Below, in pieces: positions 1-8,458 of a stretch of 64,000 bases of DNA. Position numbers and translations under genes: made by a program. The notes below the pieces were generated by a model. The model was given only the letters and a program-made list of their open reading frames with translations. It was not told where the DNA came from and did not search any database. Location: the NCBI RefSeq assembly GCF_009649785.1, contig NZ_WJOK01000007.1, forward strand, positions 124,001 to 188,000, given 5' to 3'. This stretch comes from Agrobacterium tumefaciens (GTDB lineage: Bacteria > Pseudomonadota > Alphaproteobacteria > Rhizobiales > Rhizobiaceae). Position 1 is the first letter of the stretch; each line of letters opens with the position of its first letter.

Positions 1-558
1 CAGAATACGCTCCTGATTGGTTCCAGCGCCGACGATGATCTTCAGGCCCGCCGCATCCTTCGGCTCATTTATGGCGGTGATGCCGCTGTCGGACTTCACG
101 AAAAAGCCGTGCAGGCCCTGACGATAGGTGGAGAAGTCGAACTTCTCCTTGCGCTGCTCGGTCACCCCGACATTGGAGATGACAGCATCGTATTTGCCGG
201 AGGCAAGCCCCAGCGGCCAGTCGGCCCAGGCGACAGCAACCAGCTCAAGCTCAAGGCCGAGACTATCAGCCACCGCAAGCGCATAGTCCGGATCGGCACC
301 CACCACGGTCTTGGCGTCCGTCGCATAGGTCGCGAGCGGTGGTCCGCCAGGTGCAACCGCGACCGTGAGTTTGCCCGGGGTGATGAATTTGAAATCTTTC
401 GGGATGGCGGCGATCGCTGCGGGGTCTTTTTCTACCCTGATCCGGCCAGGCTGGTCTGGCGAAAGATCGAAGACATCAGTTGCGAAAGCCGACCCGAAAG
501 CGGCGATAGAGAGAAAAACGCCGAACGTGACTGTGGCAAGACGAGAGGTGAGTGCCAT
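1..558 (-). CDS. Amino-acid ABC transporter substrate-binding protein (3' end outside window)
   Basis: This is a periplasmic solute-binding protein of the polar amino-acid family (SBP_bac_3), of which the first 186 residues are visible before the left edge. An N-terminal Sec signal peptide with a hydrophobic core around residues 7-25 precedes the mature start near ATDVFDLSPDQ. The family block LGLELELVAVAWADWPLGLASGKYD-like lies around residues 100-125, followed by the usual FDFSTYR segment. The protein is a clear paralogue of the next gene (692-1630), sharing DLSP-Q-GR-R near the N-terminus, so the operon carries two binding proteins for one permease-ATPase. In an operon with an acetyltransferase, deacetylase and monooxygenases, a cystine or S-substituted cysteine ligand is inferred. 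Confidence 0.88.
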   Translation of the reverse strand, partial: MALTSRLATVTFGVFLSIAAFGSAFATDVFDLSPDQPGRIRVEKDPAAIAAIPKDFKFITPGKLTVAVAPGGPPLATYATDAKTVVGADPDYALAVADSLGLELELVAVAWADWPLGLASGKYDAVISNVGVTEQRKEKFDFSTYRQGLHGFFVKSDSGITAINEPKDAAGLKIIVGAGTNQERIL

Positions 559-592
559 TCTGGCTCCCCGATAAAATGAATTGCAGGACGGA

Positions 593-624
593 GGTAGCGC
601 GGACGGGAGGAGGCCCGCGCTACC
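593..624 (-). other. Intercistronic hairpin between two binding-protein genes
   Basis: GGTAGCGCGG (593-602) is the perfect reverse complement of CCGCGCTACC (615-624), with a 12-base loop. No T-run follows on either strand, so it looks like an mRNA-stabilising or attenuating hairpin behind the upstream binding-protein gene, not a full intrinsic terminator. Confidence 0.55.
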
Positions 625-691
625 GGCTGAGTGATGTCCCACCTTCAACTCAGCTTTGTGGAAACTCAGCTTTCTGGCAGCAAACCAGCAC

Positions 692-1630
692 TCAGCTCTT
701 GGGCAGACCGGGCGGATTGGTGCGGGATTCGGTGATGGCTTCCGAACCGAGGTTCCAGCGGGCGAGAACCTTGCCGTAATTGCCGTTCTTGATCTGGGCG
801 TTCAGTGCCGCCGTGATGGCTGCGGCAATTCCGGCATCCTTTTTGGAGGCAACAGCGATTTCCGCCGCTTCCGGCCAGCCGCCGGAGAAGGTACCAACGA
901 GCTTGGTCTTCTTCTGGCTTGCTGCCTGGAAGGCTGACGTCGCGTTGGGGCCGAGATAGGCGTCCGCGCGGCCGGATTGCAGGGCGACATCGAGCACGGC
1001 CTGATCGTCGTAATATTGCACATCGGTGTCGGCCAGACCCTTGGCCTTGTTGTCCTTGATCCATTTCAGCAGGATCTGCTCCTGATTGGTGGCAGCGCCG
1101 ACGATAACCTTCAACCCGGCAACATCCTCGGGCTTACTGATGCTCGTCACCTTGCTGTTGCTGCCCACGTAAAAGCCGAGCAGGTCGTTGCGGTAGCTGG
1201 AGAAGTCGAATTTTTCCTTACGGGCTTCCGTCACCGTGATGTTGGAGGTGACGGCATCATATTTGCCGGAGGTGAGGCCCAGCGGCCAATCGGCCCAGGC
1301 GATGGGAACTAGCTGAAGTTCAAGGCCAAGACTGTCAGCAACCAGCTGGGCGATATCCGGCTCCACGCCAATAGGCGTTTTTGTATCGCTGGCATAATCG
1401 ACCAGCGGCAGCCGGAAAGGCACGGTCGCGACCGTCAACTTTCCATCCGCGACGAACTTGTGGCCAGCGGGCAGAAGCTTGATCGCTTCTTCCACCTTCT
1501 CGGCGCGCACTCGCCCCTTCTGCTCCGGCGACAGGTCGATTTCCTGCGCATGCGCAGCCGGTATCAGCGCGGTGGTAGCGGTGAAAAGACCGCCTGCAAG
1601 GAACGACAATAATTTCGATGAAAAAGCCAT
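692..1630 (-). CDS. Amino-acid ABC transporter substrate-binding protein
   Basis: This is a complete 312-residue periplasmic binding protein of the SBP_bac_3 family. The ATG at 1628-1630 is preceded by AAGGAAA at good spacing and begins a typical Sec signal peptide (cleavage expected after AHAQ near residue 27). The longer upstream open frame is discarded because it overlaps the transporter gene in another frame. The mature part contains WADWPLGLTSGKYDAV and KFDFSSYR, the lobe I binding region of the family. It follows the fused permease-ATPase by 25 bases and is almost certainly co-transcribed with it. The ligand is inferred to be cystine or an S-substituted cysteine from its operon partners. 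Confidence 0.92.
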   Translation of the reverse strand: MAFSSKLLSFLAGGLFTATTALIPAAHAQEIDLSPEQKGRVRAEKVEEAIKLLPAGHKFVADGKLTVATVPFRLPLVDYASDTKTPIGVEPDIAQLVADSLGLELQLVPIAWADWPLGLTSGKYDAVTSNITVTEARKEKFDFSSYRNDLLGFYVGSNSKVTSISKPEDVAGLKVIVGAATNQEQILLKWIKDNKAKGLADTDVQYYDDQAVLDVALQSGRADAYLGPNATSAFQAASQKKTKLVGTFSGGWPEAAEIAVASKKDAGIAAAITAALNAQIKNGNYGKVLARWNLGSEAITESRTNPPGLPKS

Positions 1631-1655
1631 GCGAGTGTTTCCTTTGTTGTTTTGA

Positions 1656-3461
1656 TTAGAGAACTTTTGCGAGGAATTCGGCGGTGCGGGGATGTTCCGG
1701 GCTGTTGAACACCTGGTCCGGCGTGCCTGTTTCGATGATGCGGCCCTGTTCCATGAAGACGACCCTGTCGGAGACTTCACGGGCAAAACCGATTTCATGG
1801 GTAACGATGATGAGCGTGACGCCGGAGCGGGAAAGCTCCTTGATGACATCAAGCACTTCGTTGACGAGTTCAGGATCGAGCGCGGATGTCGGCTCATCGA
1901 ACAGCAACACCTTCGGCCGCAACGCCAGCGCCCGGGCGATCGCCACGCGTTGCTGCTGACCGCCGGAAAGCTGACGGGGATAAGCGCCAGCTTTTTCGGC
2001 AAGGCCGACGCGAGCCAGAAGATCGCGCGCCTCGGTCTGCGCCTGCTCTTTCGATATGCCACGAACGGCTATGGGTGCTTCGATGATGTTTTCAAGCGCG
2101 GTCAGATGCGGGAACAGGTTGAAGCTCTGAAACACCATGCCCACTTCGGCGCGGCGCTTGAGGATTTCCCGTTCCTTCAGCTCATAAAGCGTATCGCCCT
2201 TTTGACGATAACCGACCAGTTCACCGTCTATGGCGATAAATCCGTCATCGACGCGCTCGAGATGGTTGATGGAGCGCAGCAATGTGGACTTGCCGGAGCC
2301 GGATTGGCCGAGAATGGTGGTGACACTGCCTGCCGGAATGGAAAGGCTGATATCATCAAGCACCTTCAGCGACCCGAAGGATTTCGAAACGCCATGAATA
2401 TTGACCGACCCGCCACGATTTCCGAGCTGAAAGCTCACGGCACGGGCAGGCACCGAACGCTCGGGCCTTACGGCTGTCGTGGCCACCGTTTCCACGGCTT
2501 CAGGCAAGGGTTTGCGCGGCAGGAAGGTGCGGTAAATCGTGGCGAACAGCGATGGCGGCGGGTTGCGCAGTGCACCGCGTGAAAAATGCCGCTCGATATG
2601 GTGCTGCACGATCGAAAGCGCCGTCAGTATCACCAGATACCAGACGGTCGCGACCATCAGCAGCGGGATCACTTCCAGATTGCGGCGATAGATGATCTGG
2701 ATCGTGTAGAACAGCTCCGGCAGGGCAAGGATATAGACCTGCGAAGTCCCCTTGGCGAGGCCAATGATGTCGTTGAAGGCGGTGGGCAAGATGGAGCGCA
2801 TCGCCTGCGGCAGAACGATGCGGGACGCCTGCCGCCGCCGGGGAAGGCCGAGTGCTGCGGCAGCCTCAAGCTGCCCCTGATCAACCGAGAGAATGCCGCC
2901 ACGGACGATTTCGGATGCGAAGGCGGCCTGATTGAGCGTCAGCCCTAGAACGGCGGCCGCAAACGGCGTCATCAGCTGCGTGGTATTCCAGCTGAAGAAG
3001 TTGATGCCGGTATAGGGCACACCGATCGTCACGGTCTCATAGAGATAACCGAGGTTGTTGAGGATCAGCAAAAGCACGATCAGCGGGATGGATCGAAAAA
3101 TCCAGATATAGGTCCAGGATACGGCAACCAGCAGCGGCGAGCGTGAAACGCGCGCAAGCGCCAGCAGCGTTCCCAGCGCGAAGCCGAGCACCGCACCGAG
3201 CGCGGTCAGCAGCAGCGTCCGTCCTAAGCCGACCAACACCGGTTCAGCGAAAAACCATTCCGCAAAGACATCCCAGCCCCAGCGCGGATTGCCGAAAACG
3301 GAATGCAGAACGGCCGCAATGATGAGTACTGAGAAGACCGTTCCCACCGTCCGCAAGGGGTAGCGGGCCGGCACGATGCGGAAATGGGAATACCCACCCT
3401 TGATCGGTTCACCCTTCTGGTCGTTCAATGCAACATGCGGAAAATCAGAGGCTATCGTCAT
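1656..3461 (-). CDS. Fused amino-acid ABC transporter permease and ATPase
   Basis: This single 601-residue polypeptide fuses a HisM/TcyL-type membrane permease (about residues 25-300) to a GlnQ/TcyN-type ATPase (about 345-601). The permease part has several hydrophobic segments and the EAA loop [20 protein letters not shown]. The ATPase part shows Walker [10 protein letters not shown], signature LSGGQQQR, Walker [12 protein letters not shown] and a switch histidine in IVTHEIG. I chose the start at MTIASDF (3459-3461), because a longer frame would run into the preceding acetyltransferase gene. It imports an amino acid with the two binding proteins downstream. Fusion of the two subunits is unusual for the family but recurs in rhizobia. 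Confidence 0.93.
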   Translation of the reverse strand: MTIASDFPHVALNDQKGEPIKGGYSHFRIVPARYPLRTVGTVFSVLIIAAVLHSVFGNPRWGWDVFAEWFFAEPVLVGLGRTLLLTALGAVLGFALGTLLALARVSRSPLLVAVSWTYIWIFRSIPLIVLLLILNNLGYLYETVTIGVPYTGINFFSWNTTQLMTPFAAAVLGLTLNQAAFASEIVRGGILSVDQGQLEAAAALGLPRRRQASRIVLPQAMRSILPTAFNDIIGLAKGTSQVYILALPELFYTIQIIYRRNLEVIPLLMVATVWYLVILTALSIVQHHIERHFSRGALRNPPPSLFATIYRTFLPRKPLPEAVETVATTAVRPERSVPARAVSFQLGNRGGSVNIHGVSKSFGSLKVLDDISLSIPAGSVTTILGQSGSGKSTLLRSINHLERVDDGFIAIDGELVGYRQKGDTLYELKEREILKRRAEVGMVFQSFNLFPHLTALENIIEAPIAVRGISKEQAQTEARDLLARVGLAEKAGAYPRQLSGGQQQRVAIARALALRPKVLLFDEPTSALDPELVNEVLDVIKELSRSGVTLIIVTHEIGFAREVSDRVVFMEQGRIIETGTPDQVFNSPEHPRTAEFLAKVL

Positions 3462-3474
3462 CGGAAAAAGCCTT

Positions 3475-4032
3475 TCACGGGTGGGCCGGGGAAGAATGCG
3501 GCCGGGCCGCCGGTATCGACGCGCTTTCCGCAACGGAGGCGGAGGCGCTATCGGCAAGCCATTTTTCGAAAGGCAGCGACCTGATCGTTTCAGGATCGGC
3601 CGACGTATCGAACAACGCGCGATAACCGTTGGTGAGATATAGGCCGACCGCTTCCGGCTGGCGGAAGCCCGTGGTCAGATAGACACGGGCGTAACCCTGC
3701 CGGATCGCCTGCCGCTCCAGCTCCTGAAGCACTATTTTGGCAAGCCCCTGCCGGCGGTGGGCCGAATGGGTCCAGACCCGCTTGAACTCGGCGGTTTCCT
3801 CGTCGTAGCGCATGAAGGCACCGCCGGCGATCGCCTTGCCGCCACGCAAGAGCAGCAGGAAATTGCCCGACGGCGGGCTGAAAGCCTCCGGCGGATATTT
3901 GTTAAGTTCCGCCTTGGCGCCTTCCGCGTTGAAATATGTGCCGTAGCGGCTGTCATATTCGAACAGCAACTCCTCCAGAAGCGGGGTTGCGAGCGGATCC
4001 TTGACCGATGTGTAGAGAAAACTGTCGCTCAT
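3475..4032 (-). CDS. GNAT-family N-acetyltransferase
   Basis: This 185-residue GNAT acetyltransferase has the acetyl-CoA binding motif A as the segment [22 protein letters not shown] (around residues 88-110, R-R-Q-G-L-A) and a following [21 protein letters not shown] that matches motif B. It lies 13 bases upstream of the transporter start and 23 bases after the M20 deacylase stop. In Bacillus subtilis, GNAT enzymes in equivalent operons (SnaA, SnaB) N-acetylate S-(2-succino)cysteine before monooxygenase cleavage. That role is inferred here from gene company; the substrate cannot be read from sequence. Confidence 0.85.
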   Translation of the reverse strand: MSDSFLYTSVKDPLATPLLEELLFEYDSRYGTYFNAEGAKAELNKYPPEAFSPPSGNFLLLLRGGKAIAGGAFMRYDEETAEFKRVWTHSAHRRQGLAKIVLQELERQAIRQGYARVYLTTGFRQPEAVGLYLTNGYRALFDTSADPETIRSLPFEKWLADSASASVAESASIPAARPHSSPAHP

Positions 4033-4055
4033 CTCGTTGTCCTAAACTCGTTGCA

Positions 4056-5243
4056 TCAGGAGAGGTATGCTTCGGCCAGACGCACCCAGAAGCGTGCCGC
4101 AGGCGCAATGATCGCATCGTTGAAATCGTAGTGAGGGCTGTGCAGCGGCGCGCTCTCGCCATTGCCGACGAAGAGATAGGAGCCCGGCCGCTCCAGAAGC
4201 ATGAAGGCGAAATCCTCGCTCGCCGTTCGCGGCTGAAAGCCTTCTGCAACCTGTTCGGCTGGAAAATGCCGTTTGGCGACGTCGCGGGCAAACGTTGTCT
4301 GCCTGATGTGATTGATGACGGGCGGGAAGCCACGGGAGTAGGTGACATCGGCGCTTGCGCCGAAGCTTTCCGCCTGTGCTTTGGCAAGGGCGGGAAGCCG
4401 CTCCTCCAGTCTGTCGCGCACGGCGGGCGAAAAGGCCCGCGCGGTAATCTGCAGTTCGACACTCTCGGGAATGACGTTGGAAGCAGTTCCGCCATGGATG
4501 GAGCCTACCGTCAGCACCGCCATGTCTCGCGGGTCGACATTGCGCGAGACGATGCTCTGCAAGGCGGTGACGAAGCTTGCCGAGGCAAGAACCGGATCAA
4601 CCGTTTCATGCGGCGCCGCCCCGTGCCCGCCCTTGCCGATGATCCGAACCTTCGCCTTGTCGACGGAGGCCATGGCAGGCCCTTCGACAAAGCCGAATTG
4701 TCCGGTTTCGACACCCGGCCAATTGTGCAGCCCGAACACGGCATCGACGGGAAACCGCTCGAAAAGCCTGTCCTTTATCATCGCTCTAGCACCCGCACCG
4801 ATTTCCTCGGCGGGCTGGAAAATCAGCGTCAGCGTGCCGGAAAAACTCGATGTTTCAGCTAGATAACGGGCAGCGGCGAGCAGGATAGTCGTGTGACCGT
4901 CATGACCGCAGGCATGCATCACACCCTGTGTCTGGCTGGCATAGGCAAGACCGGTTTCCTCGACGATGGGCAGGGCGTCGATATCGGCGCGGATACCCAG
5001 ACGCTTGTCACCATGACCACGTTTCAAGGTGGCGACGACGCCATGGCCCCCGACACCCTCGGTCACCTCATATCCGAAGGAGAGGAGATAACGGGCAACG
5101 AGCGCCGCCGTGCGCTTTTCCCCAAGCGAAAGCTCCGGATGTCGGTGAAGATCGTGCCGGATGGCGATGCTTTCCTCGATGAAGGCAAGGATTCCCCGTT
5201 CGGCGTCGTCCTGCGGACGCGCGCCGTCAATGCGGATATTCAT
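4056..5243 (-). CDS. M20-family amidohydrolase (N-acyl amino acid deacylase, HipO/SndA-like)
   Basis: This is a 395-residue M20D metallopeptidase-like amidohydrolase. Metal ligands are visible in CGHDGHTT (around residue 105), the PAEE motif around 145 and GLHNWPG around 170, with the small dimerisation domain in the middle. The ATG at 5241-5243 follows AGGAGA. The length fits HipO and N-acetyl-cysteine-type deacetylases. Between an acetyltransferase and a DszA-type monooxygenase it most plausibly removes the acetyl group from N-acetylcysteine after the S-substituent is removed, as SndA/SndB do in Bacillus subtilis. The family assignment is firm; the substrate is inferred. Confidence 0.9.
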   Translation of the reverse strand: MNIRIDGARPQDDAERGILAFIEESIAIRHDLHRHPELSLGEKRTAALVARYLLSFGYEVTEGVGGHGVVATLKRGHGDKRLGIRADIDALPIVEETGLAYASQTQGVMHACGHDGHTTILLAAARYLAETSSFSGTLTLIFQPAEEIGAGARAMIKDRLFERFPVDAVFGLHNWPGVETGQFGFVEGPAMASVDKAKVRIIGKGGHGAAPHETVDPVLASASFVTALQSIVSRNVDPRDMAVLTVGSIHGGTASNVIPESVELQITARAFSPAVRDRLEERLPALAKAQAESFGASADVTYSRGFPPVINHIRQTTFARDVAKRHFPAEQVAEGFQPRTASEDFAFMLLERPGSYLFVGNGESAPLHSPHYDFNDAIIAPAARFWVRLAEAYLS

Positions 5244-5296
5244 GGTTCTGGTCTCCTGCGCTGCGCTTTACCCGCACAGCACCTTGAAATTCTCTC

Positions 5297-5319
5297 CGGG
5301 CGGCAATGGCTGCCGCCCG
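5297..5319 (-). other. Intercistronic hairpin
   Basis: CGGGCGGCA (5297-5305) pairs perfectly with TGCCGCCCG (5311-5319) around a five-base loop, in the gap between a monooxygenase stop and the deacylase start. No T-run follows, so it probably affects transcript stability or partial attenuation within the operon. Confidence 0.5.
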
Positions 5320-5328
5320 ACCCCGCTT

Positions 5329-6669
5329 TTATGCGATCGCCTTGCTGGAACCGCTTTCAGCGTGGGAATAGATGCTGTCCTTGAAAGGCAGGCCGAGATG
5401 CTCACGCAGCGTTCTGCCTTCCAGATGCGGTTCGAAATATCCGCGCCGTTGCAGCACCGGTATGACGAGGCGGATGAAATCATCCAGCCCTTCGGCAATC
5501 ACCGGGAAGCCCAGAATGAAACCGTCGGCCGCATCGTGCTCAACCCAGCGGATGATCTCGTCCGCCACCTTGTCCGGAGTTCCGATGAAACCTTCGCGCG
5601 GGGTCGCCGCCTCCAGCGCCGCTTCGCGCAACGTCTGGCTCTTTTCCTTCGCACGGCGCTTGATGCGGTCGGTCGTCGAACGGAAGCTGTTCTTGCCGAT
5701 CTCGCCAAGTTCGGGGAAAGGCTCATCCAGCGGATAGACACTGAAGTCGTGGTGGTCGAAGAAACGGCCGAGATAGGCGAGCGCATCCTCGATGGTGATG
5801 AGGTTGCGGATGATGTCGTATTTCGCTTCCGCCTCCTCCTGCGTTTCGCCCACAATCGGCCCGATGCCAGGGAAAATCTTCACGTCGGCTGCGGATCTGC
5901 CCTGCGCGACAGCACTCTGCTTCACGCGCTTGAGGAATGTCTGGTTTTCCTCGAGCGACGCAGAATTAGTAAAAACGGCGTCGGCATGTTTACCCGCAAG
6001 CCCTATACCGGCATCCGAAGAACCCGCCTGGAAAATCACCGGCTGCCCCTGCGGCGAACGCTGGATGTTCAGCGGGCCTTCCACCTGGAAGAAGCGACCC
6101 TTGTGGCCGAGCGTGTGGAGTTTTTGCCTGTCGAAGAACTGTCCCGTCTCGCGGTTACGCACGAAGGCATCGTCGTCCCAGCTGTCCCACAGGCCCTTGA
6201 TCACCTCCAGATATTCATCGGCGATCTCGTAACGCAGCGCATGTTCGGGATGGTTGCGGCTGTAGTTCTTCGCCGTACCTTCGAGTGGCGTCGTCACTGC
6301 ATTCCAGCCGGCCCTGCCACCGCTCAGAAGATCGAGCGAGGCGAACTGGCGCGCGATGGTGAAGGGCTCGCTGTAGGAGGTCGAAACCGTGCCGGCAAGA
6401 CCGATCTTCGAGGTGACGGAGGCGAGCGCCGAAAGGATGGTCAAAGGCTCGAACCGGTTGAGGAAATGCGGAATGGACTTGTCGTTGATGTAAAGCCCGT
6501 CGGCAACGAAGGCGAAGGCGATGCCGGCGGCTTCTGCCTTCAGCGCGTTCTTCCTGAAGAAATCGAAGTTGACGCTGGCATCAACAGGGCTTTTCGGGTG
6601 CCGCCAGGCGTTCATGTGCCCGCCGGGGCCCTGGAGCATAATGCCGAAATGGATTGTCTTTTTCGTCAT
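5329..6669 (-). CDS. NtaA/SnaA/DszA-family FMN-dependent monooxygenase
   Basis: This is a 446-residue flavin-dependent monooxygenase of the bacterial luciferase superfamily, NtaA/SnaA/DszA branch. It starts [19 protein letters not shown], the family N-terminus, contains [11 protein letters not shown] near residue 105 and the signature [17 protein letters not shown] near residue 225, and ends [19 protein letters not shown] as family members do. The chosen ATG (6667-6669) sits seven bases after AGGAGG; the longer frame lacks a comparable site. It uses reduced FMN and oxygen supplied by a separate reductase. In this operon it matches YxeK/CmoJ of Bacillus, which oxidatively cleaves N-acetyl-S-(2-succino)cysteine. 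Two further paralogues lie at 25569-26921 and 35645-36952. Confidence 0.92.
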   Translation of the reverse strand: MTKKTIHFGIMLQGPGGHMNAWRHPKSPVDASVNFDFFRKNALKAEAAGIAFAFVADGLYINDKSIPHFLNRFEPLTILSALASVTSKIGLAGTVSTSYSEPFTIARQFASLDLLSGGRAGWNAVTTPLEGTAKNYSRNHPEHALRYEIADEYLEVIKGLWDSWDDDAFVRNRETGQFFDRQKLHTLGHKGRFFQVEGPLNIQRSPQGQPVIFQAGSSDAGIGLAGKHADAVFTNSASLEENQTFLKRVKQSAVAQGRSAADVKIFPGIGPIVGETQEEAEAKYDIIRNLITIEDALAYLGRFFDHHDFSVYPLDEPFPELGEIGKNSFRSTTDRIKRRAKEKSQTLREAALEAATPREGFIGTPDKVADEIIRWVEHDAADGFILGFPVIAEGLDDFIRLVIPVLQRRGYFEPHLEGRTLREHLGLPFKDSIYSHAESGSSKAIA

Positions 6670-6692
6670 GTCATTTCCTCCTGAGGACAAGT

Positions 6693-7694
6693 TCACGCGG
6701 CCCTGGAAAGGCGGTGTGTGGCCAGCAATTCGATCGAGGCGAGCCTCTGATCGGCCCCCACATGCGGCGGCTCCACGATGAATTCCTCGATACCGTGCTC
6801 ATCGGAAAGCGCGCGCAGCGCCTTGTGAATATCGTCCGGCCCGCCATGCAGGACGTTGGGCTTACGCTCCTCGATGCGATAATCGGTATCGCCGGACTGG
6901 CGGGCGAATTCTTCCGCCTGTTCACGGCGGCCAAGGTTGAACGCCTTGCCGTCGCTGAGGAACACCCGGTAGATGCGCTGACCTTCCACCTGCCGCGCCG
7001 CATGGTCGGGATCACTGGCGGCAAAGACGGAGAGGGCAAGGATCGGCGCCCTTCCGCCGCTCTCCTCACGGAAAGCCGAGAGGCTGCTGCGAAGAACCTC
7101 CGGATCACCATTGAGGTGGCCGGCAAAGACGAAATTCCATCCTTTGGAAGCTGCAAGCCTTGCGCTTTCCGGGCTGGCACCGAGCAGAAACCGTTCCACC
7201 GCAACCGGCGGCACCGGTGTTGCCTGCAACCCGGCCTGCGCATGCCCCTTCGGCGCGGCACCGGAGAGAAATGTGGTAAGCTCACCAAAAGCCGTTTCGA
7301 AATCCGGCTTGCGAGCGGGATCATAGGCCTGCTGTAGGGCAGACGTCGCAAGCGGCAGCCCGCCCGGTGTCTTGCCGACGCCGAGATCGACCCGACCGGG
7401 GGCAAGCGACGACAGCACGTTGAAAACCTCGGCGACCTTGTAGGGGCTGTAATGCTGCAGCATCACGCCGCCCGAGCCGACGCGGATACGAGAGGTCTTC
7501 GCCAGAATCCATGCAACCAGCGCTTCCGGCGCGGAACCGGCAAGCTCCGGCGAATTGTGATGTTCTGCCACCCAGAATCGGCGATAGCCCAGTTCTTCGG
7601 CGCGTTTGGCGAGATTGATCGTGTCGCGGAACGCGCTTGCCGCGTTCTCACCCGTTGGAACAGGGCTCTTGTCCAGCAAACTGAGAGTATACAT
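6693..7694 (-). CDS. Luciferase-like flavin monooxygenase, MsnO8/CmoO type
   Basis: This is a 333-residue luciferase-like monooxygenase. The N-terminus [15 protein letters not shown] and the block [29 protein letters not shown] are typical of the MsnO8-like subfamily that includes YtmO/CmoO. It is the first gene of the minus-strand sulfur operon. Two adjacent ATG codons exist (7692-7694 and 7695-7697); the second gives six bases from GAGG and is preferred. A regulatory-looking AT-rich element lies 33-55 bases upstream. The reaction is probably FMNH2-dependent attack on a sulfur compound; the actual substrate is unknown. Confidence 0.88.
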   Translation of the reverse strand: MYTLSLLDKSPVPTGENAASAFRDTINLAKRAEELGYRRFWVAEHHNSPELAGSAPEALVAWILAKTSRIRVGSGGVMLQHYSPYKVAEVFNVLSSLAPGRVDLGVGKTPGGLPLATSALQQAYDPARKPDFETAFGELTTFLSGAAPKGHAQAGLQATPVPPVAVERFLLGASPESARLAASKGWNFVFAGHLNGDPEVLRSSLSAFREESGGRAPILALSVFAASDPDHAARQVEGQRIYRVFLSDGKAFNLGRREQAEEFARQSGDTDYRIEERKPNVLHGGPDDIHKALRALSDEHGIEEFIVEPPHVGADQRLASIELLATHRLSRAA

Positions 7695-7726
7695 CATCAC
7701 CTCGCATGTCTTTTGATGCATACTTT

Positions 7727-7749
7727 GTCTACTGATTTTATATAGTAAT
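7727..7749 (-). promoter_or_regulatory. Operator-like element 2, copy 1 (GTCTACT-rich)
   Basis: The segment begins GTCTACTGA and ends ATAGTAAT. It agrees at 18 of 23 positions with the segment at 38215-38237, upstream of the other MsnO8-type monooxygenase gene. It lies just upstream of the monooxygenase start at 7694. A regulator site is inferred from position and recurrence only. Confidence 0.45.
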
Positions 7750-7933
7750 AAAGGACGTTCGTTCCACGTTGCGACGCGATCAGAGAAAATATTGTTTCCC
7801 GCTATGGTTTCGGCAGGCGTCTTTGGCAAAGCAATCCGAAACGATGAGGAAACAGGGCGAAAAACGATGGTGTAAAGCCGCTTTGTGCATCGAGCCGGGA
7901 CGAAACGGACTTGCGCGGGAATTCGGTAAAAAC

Positions 7934-7942
7934 TACTTAGTA
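7934..7942 (+). promoter_or_regulatory. Short palindrome upstream of the Rrf2 gene
   Basis: TACTtAGTA lies 60 bases upstream of the Rrf2-family regulator start. Rrf2 proteins commonly control their own promoters, so this is a possible autoregulatory half of a longer site. The evidence is weak because the palindrome is short. Confidence 0.25.
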
Positions 7943-8001
7943 AGTTGAGAACACCATAACCCGGCACTCAGAAGGTGCTGGCCCTCTTTGCGGATCATGC
8001 G

Positions 8002-8451
8002 ATGTTGACCAAAAAAGGCAAATACGGACTGAAGGCTCTTGTCGATCTGGCGCGGTTGCCCCAGGGCGAGACCGCCTTTGTGACCGAGATTGCAACCCGC
8101 AACAATATTCCGAAAAAATTTCTGGATACTATTCTTCTGGAACTGCGCAACAGCGGCATTCTGCGTTCCAAGAAGGGACCGAATGGCGGTTATTCGCTGT
8201 CGAAAATGCCATCGGAAATCATGATCGGGCAGGTCATCCGAACGCTGGACGGGCCCTTGGCCCCCATCCGCTGTGCCAGCCGCACCGCTTTTGAAGCCTG
8301 CGACGACTGCGACGATCCCGAGACCTGTCAGGTCAGGGTTTCGATGACGGACGTGCGGGACGCCATCGCAACAATCCTGGACAATATGACGCTCGCACAA
8401 TTCGTGGCAAAAGGCGGACAAGACGCGCAATTTATTCCGGCAGGCGAGTAA
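8002..8451 (+). CDS. Rrf2-family transcriptional regulator
   Basis: This is a 149-residue winged-helix regulator of the Rrf2 family. The start MLTKKGKYGLKALVDLA is the canonical family N-terminus, which is why the ATG at 8002 is preferred over the upstream one at 7975. The recognition region IATRNNIPKKFLDTILLELRNSGILRSKKGPNGGY is clear. The C-terminal half contains four cysteines spaced C-x8-C-x2-C-x5-C, in the region where IscR- and RirA-type members bind an iron-sulfur cluster. CymR, a Rrf2 member, represses cysteine-acquisition genes in Bacillus. Its place divergent from a sulfur operon suggests it senses cysteine or Fe-S status and controls parts of this island. Confidence 0.88.
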   Translation: MLTKKGKYGLKALVDLARLPQGETAFVTEIATRNNIPKKFLDTILLELRNSGILRSKKGPNGGYSLSKMPSEIMIGQVIRTLDGPLAPIRCASRTAFEACDDCDDPETCQVRVSMTDVRDAIATILDNMTLAQFVAKGGQDAQFIPAGE

Positions 8452-8458
8452 GCGCCGT

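Larger units (their letters stand above)
7695..8001. other. Divergent promoter region
   Basis: This gap of about 300 bases separates the minus-strand cysteine-conjugate operon from the plus-strand Rrf2 gene. It contains the AT-rich element at 7727-7749 and the small palindrome TACTtAGTA at 7934-7942. I find no gene in it. Confidence 0.7.

Noticed and set aside
692..2062. Long minus-strand frame of 456 codons extending the second binding protein upstream
   Set aside because: The first 144 codons overlap the fused transporter gene in another frame and do not resemble any protein; a signal peptide with ribosome-binding site begins at 1630.
5161..6684. Plus-strand frame of 507 codons
   Set aside because: It is antisense to the DszA-like gene at 5329-6669, whose motifs are complete; the plus-strand product has no family features.
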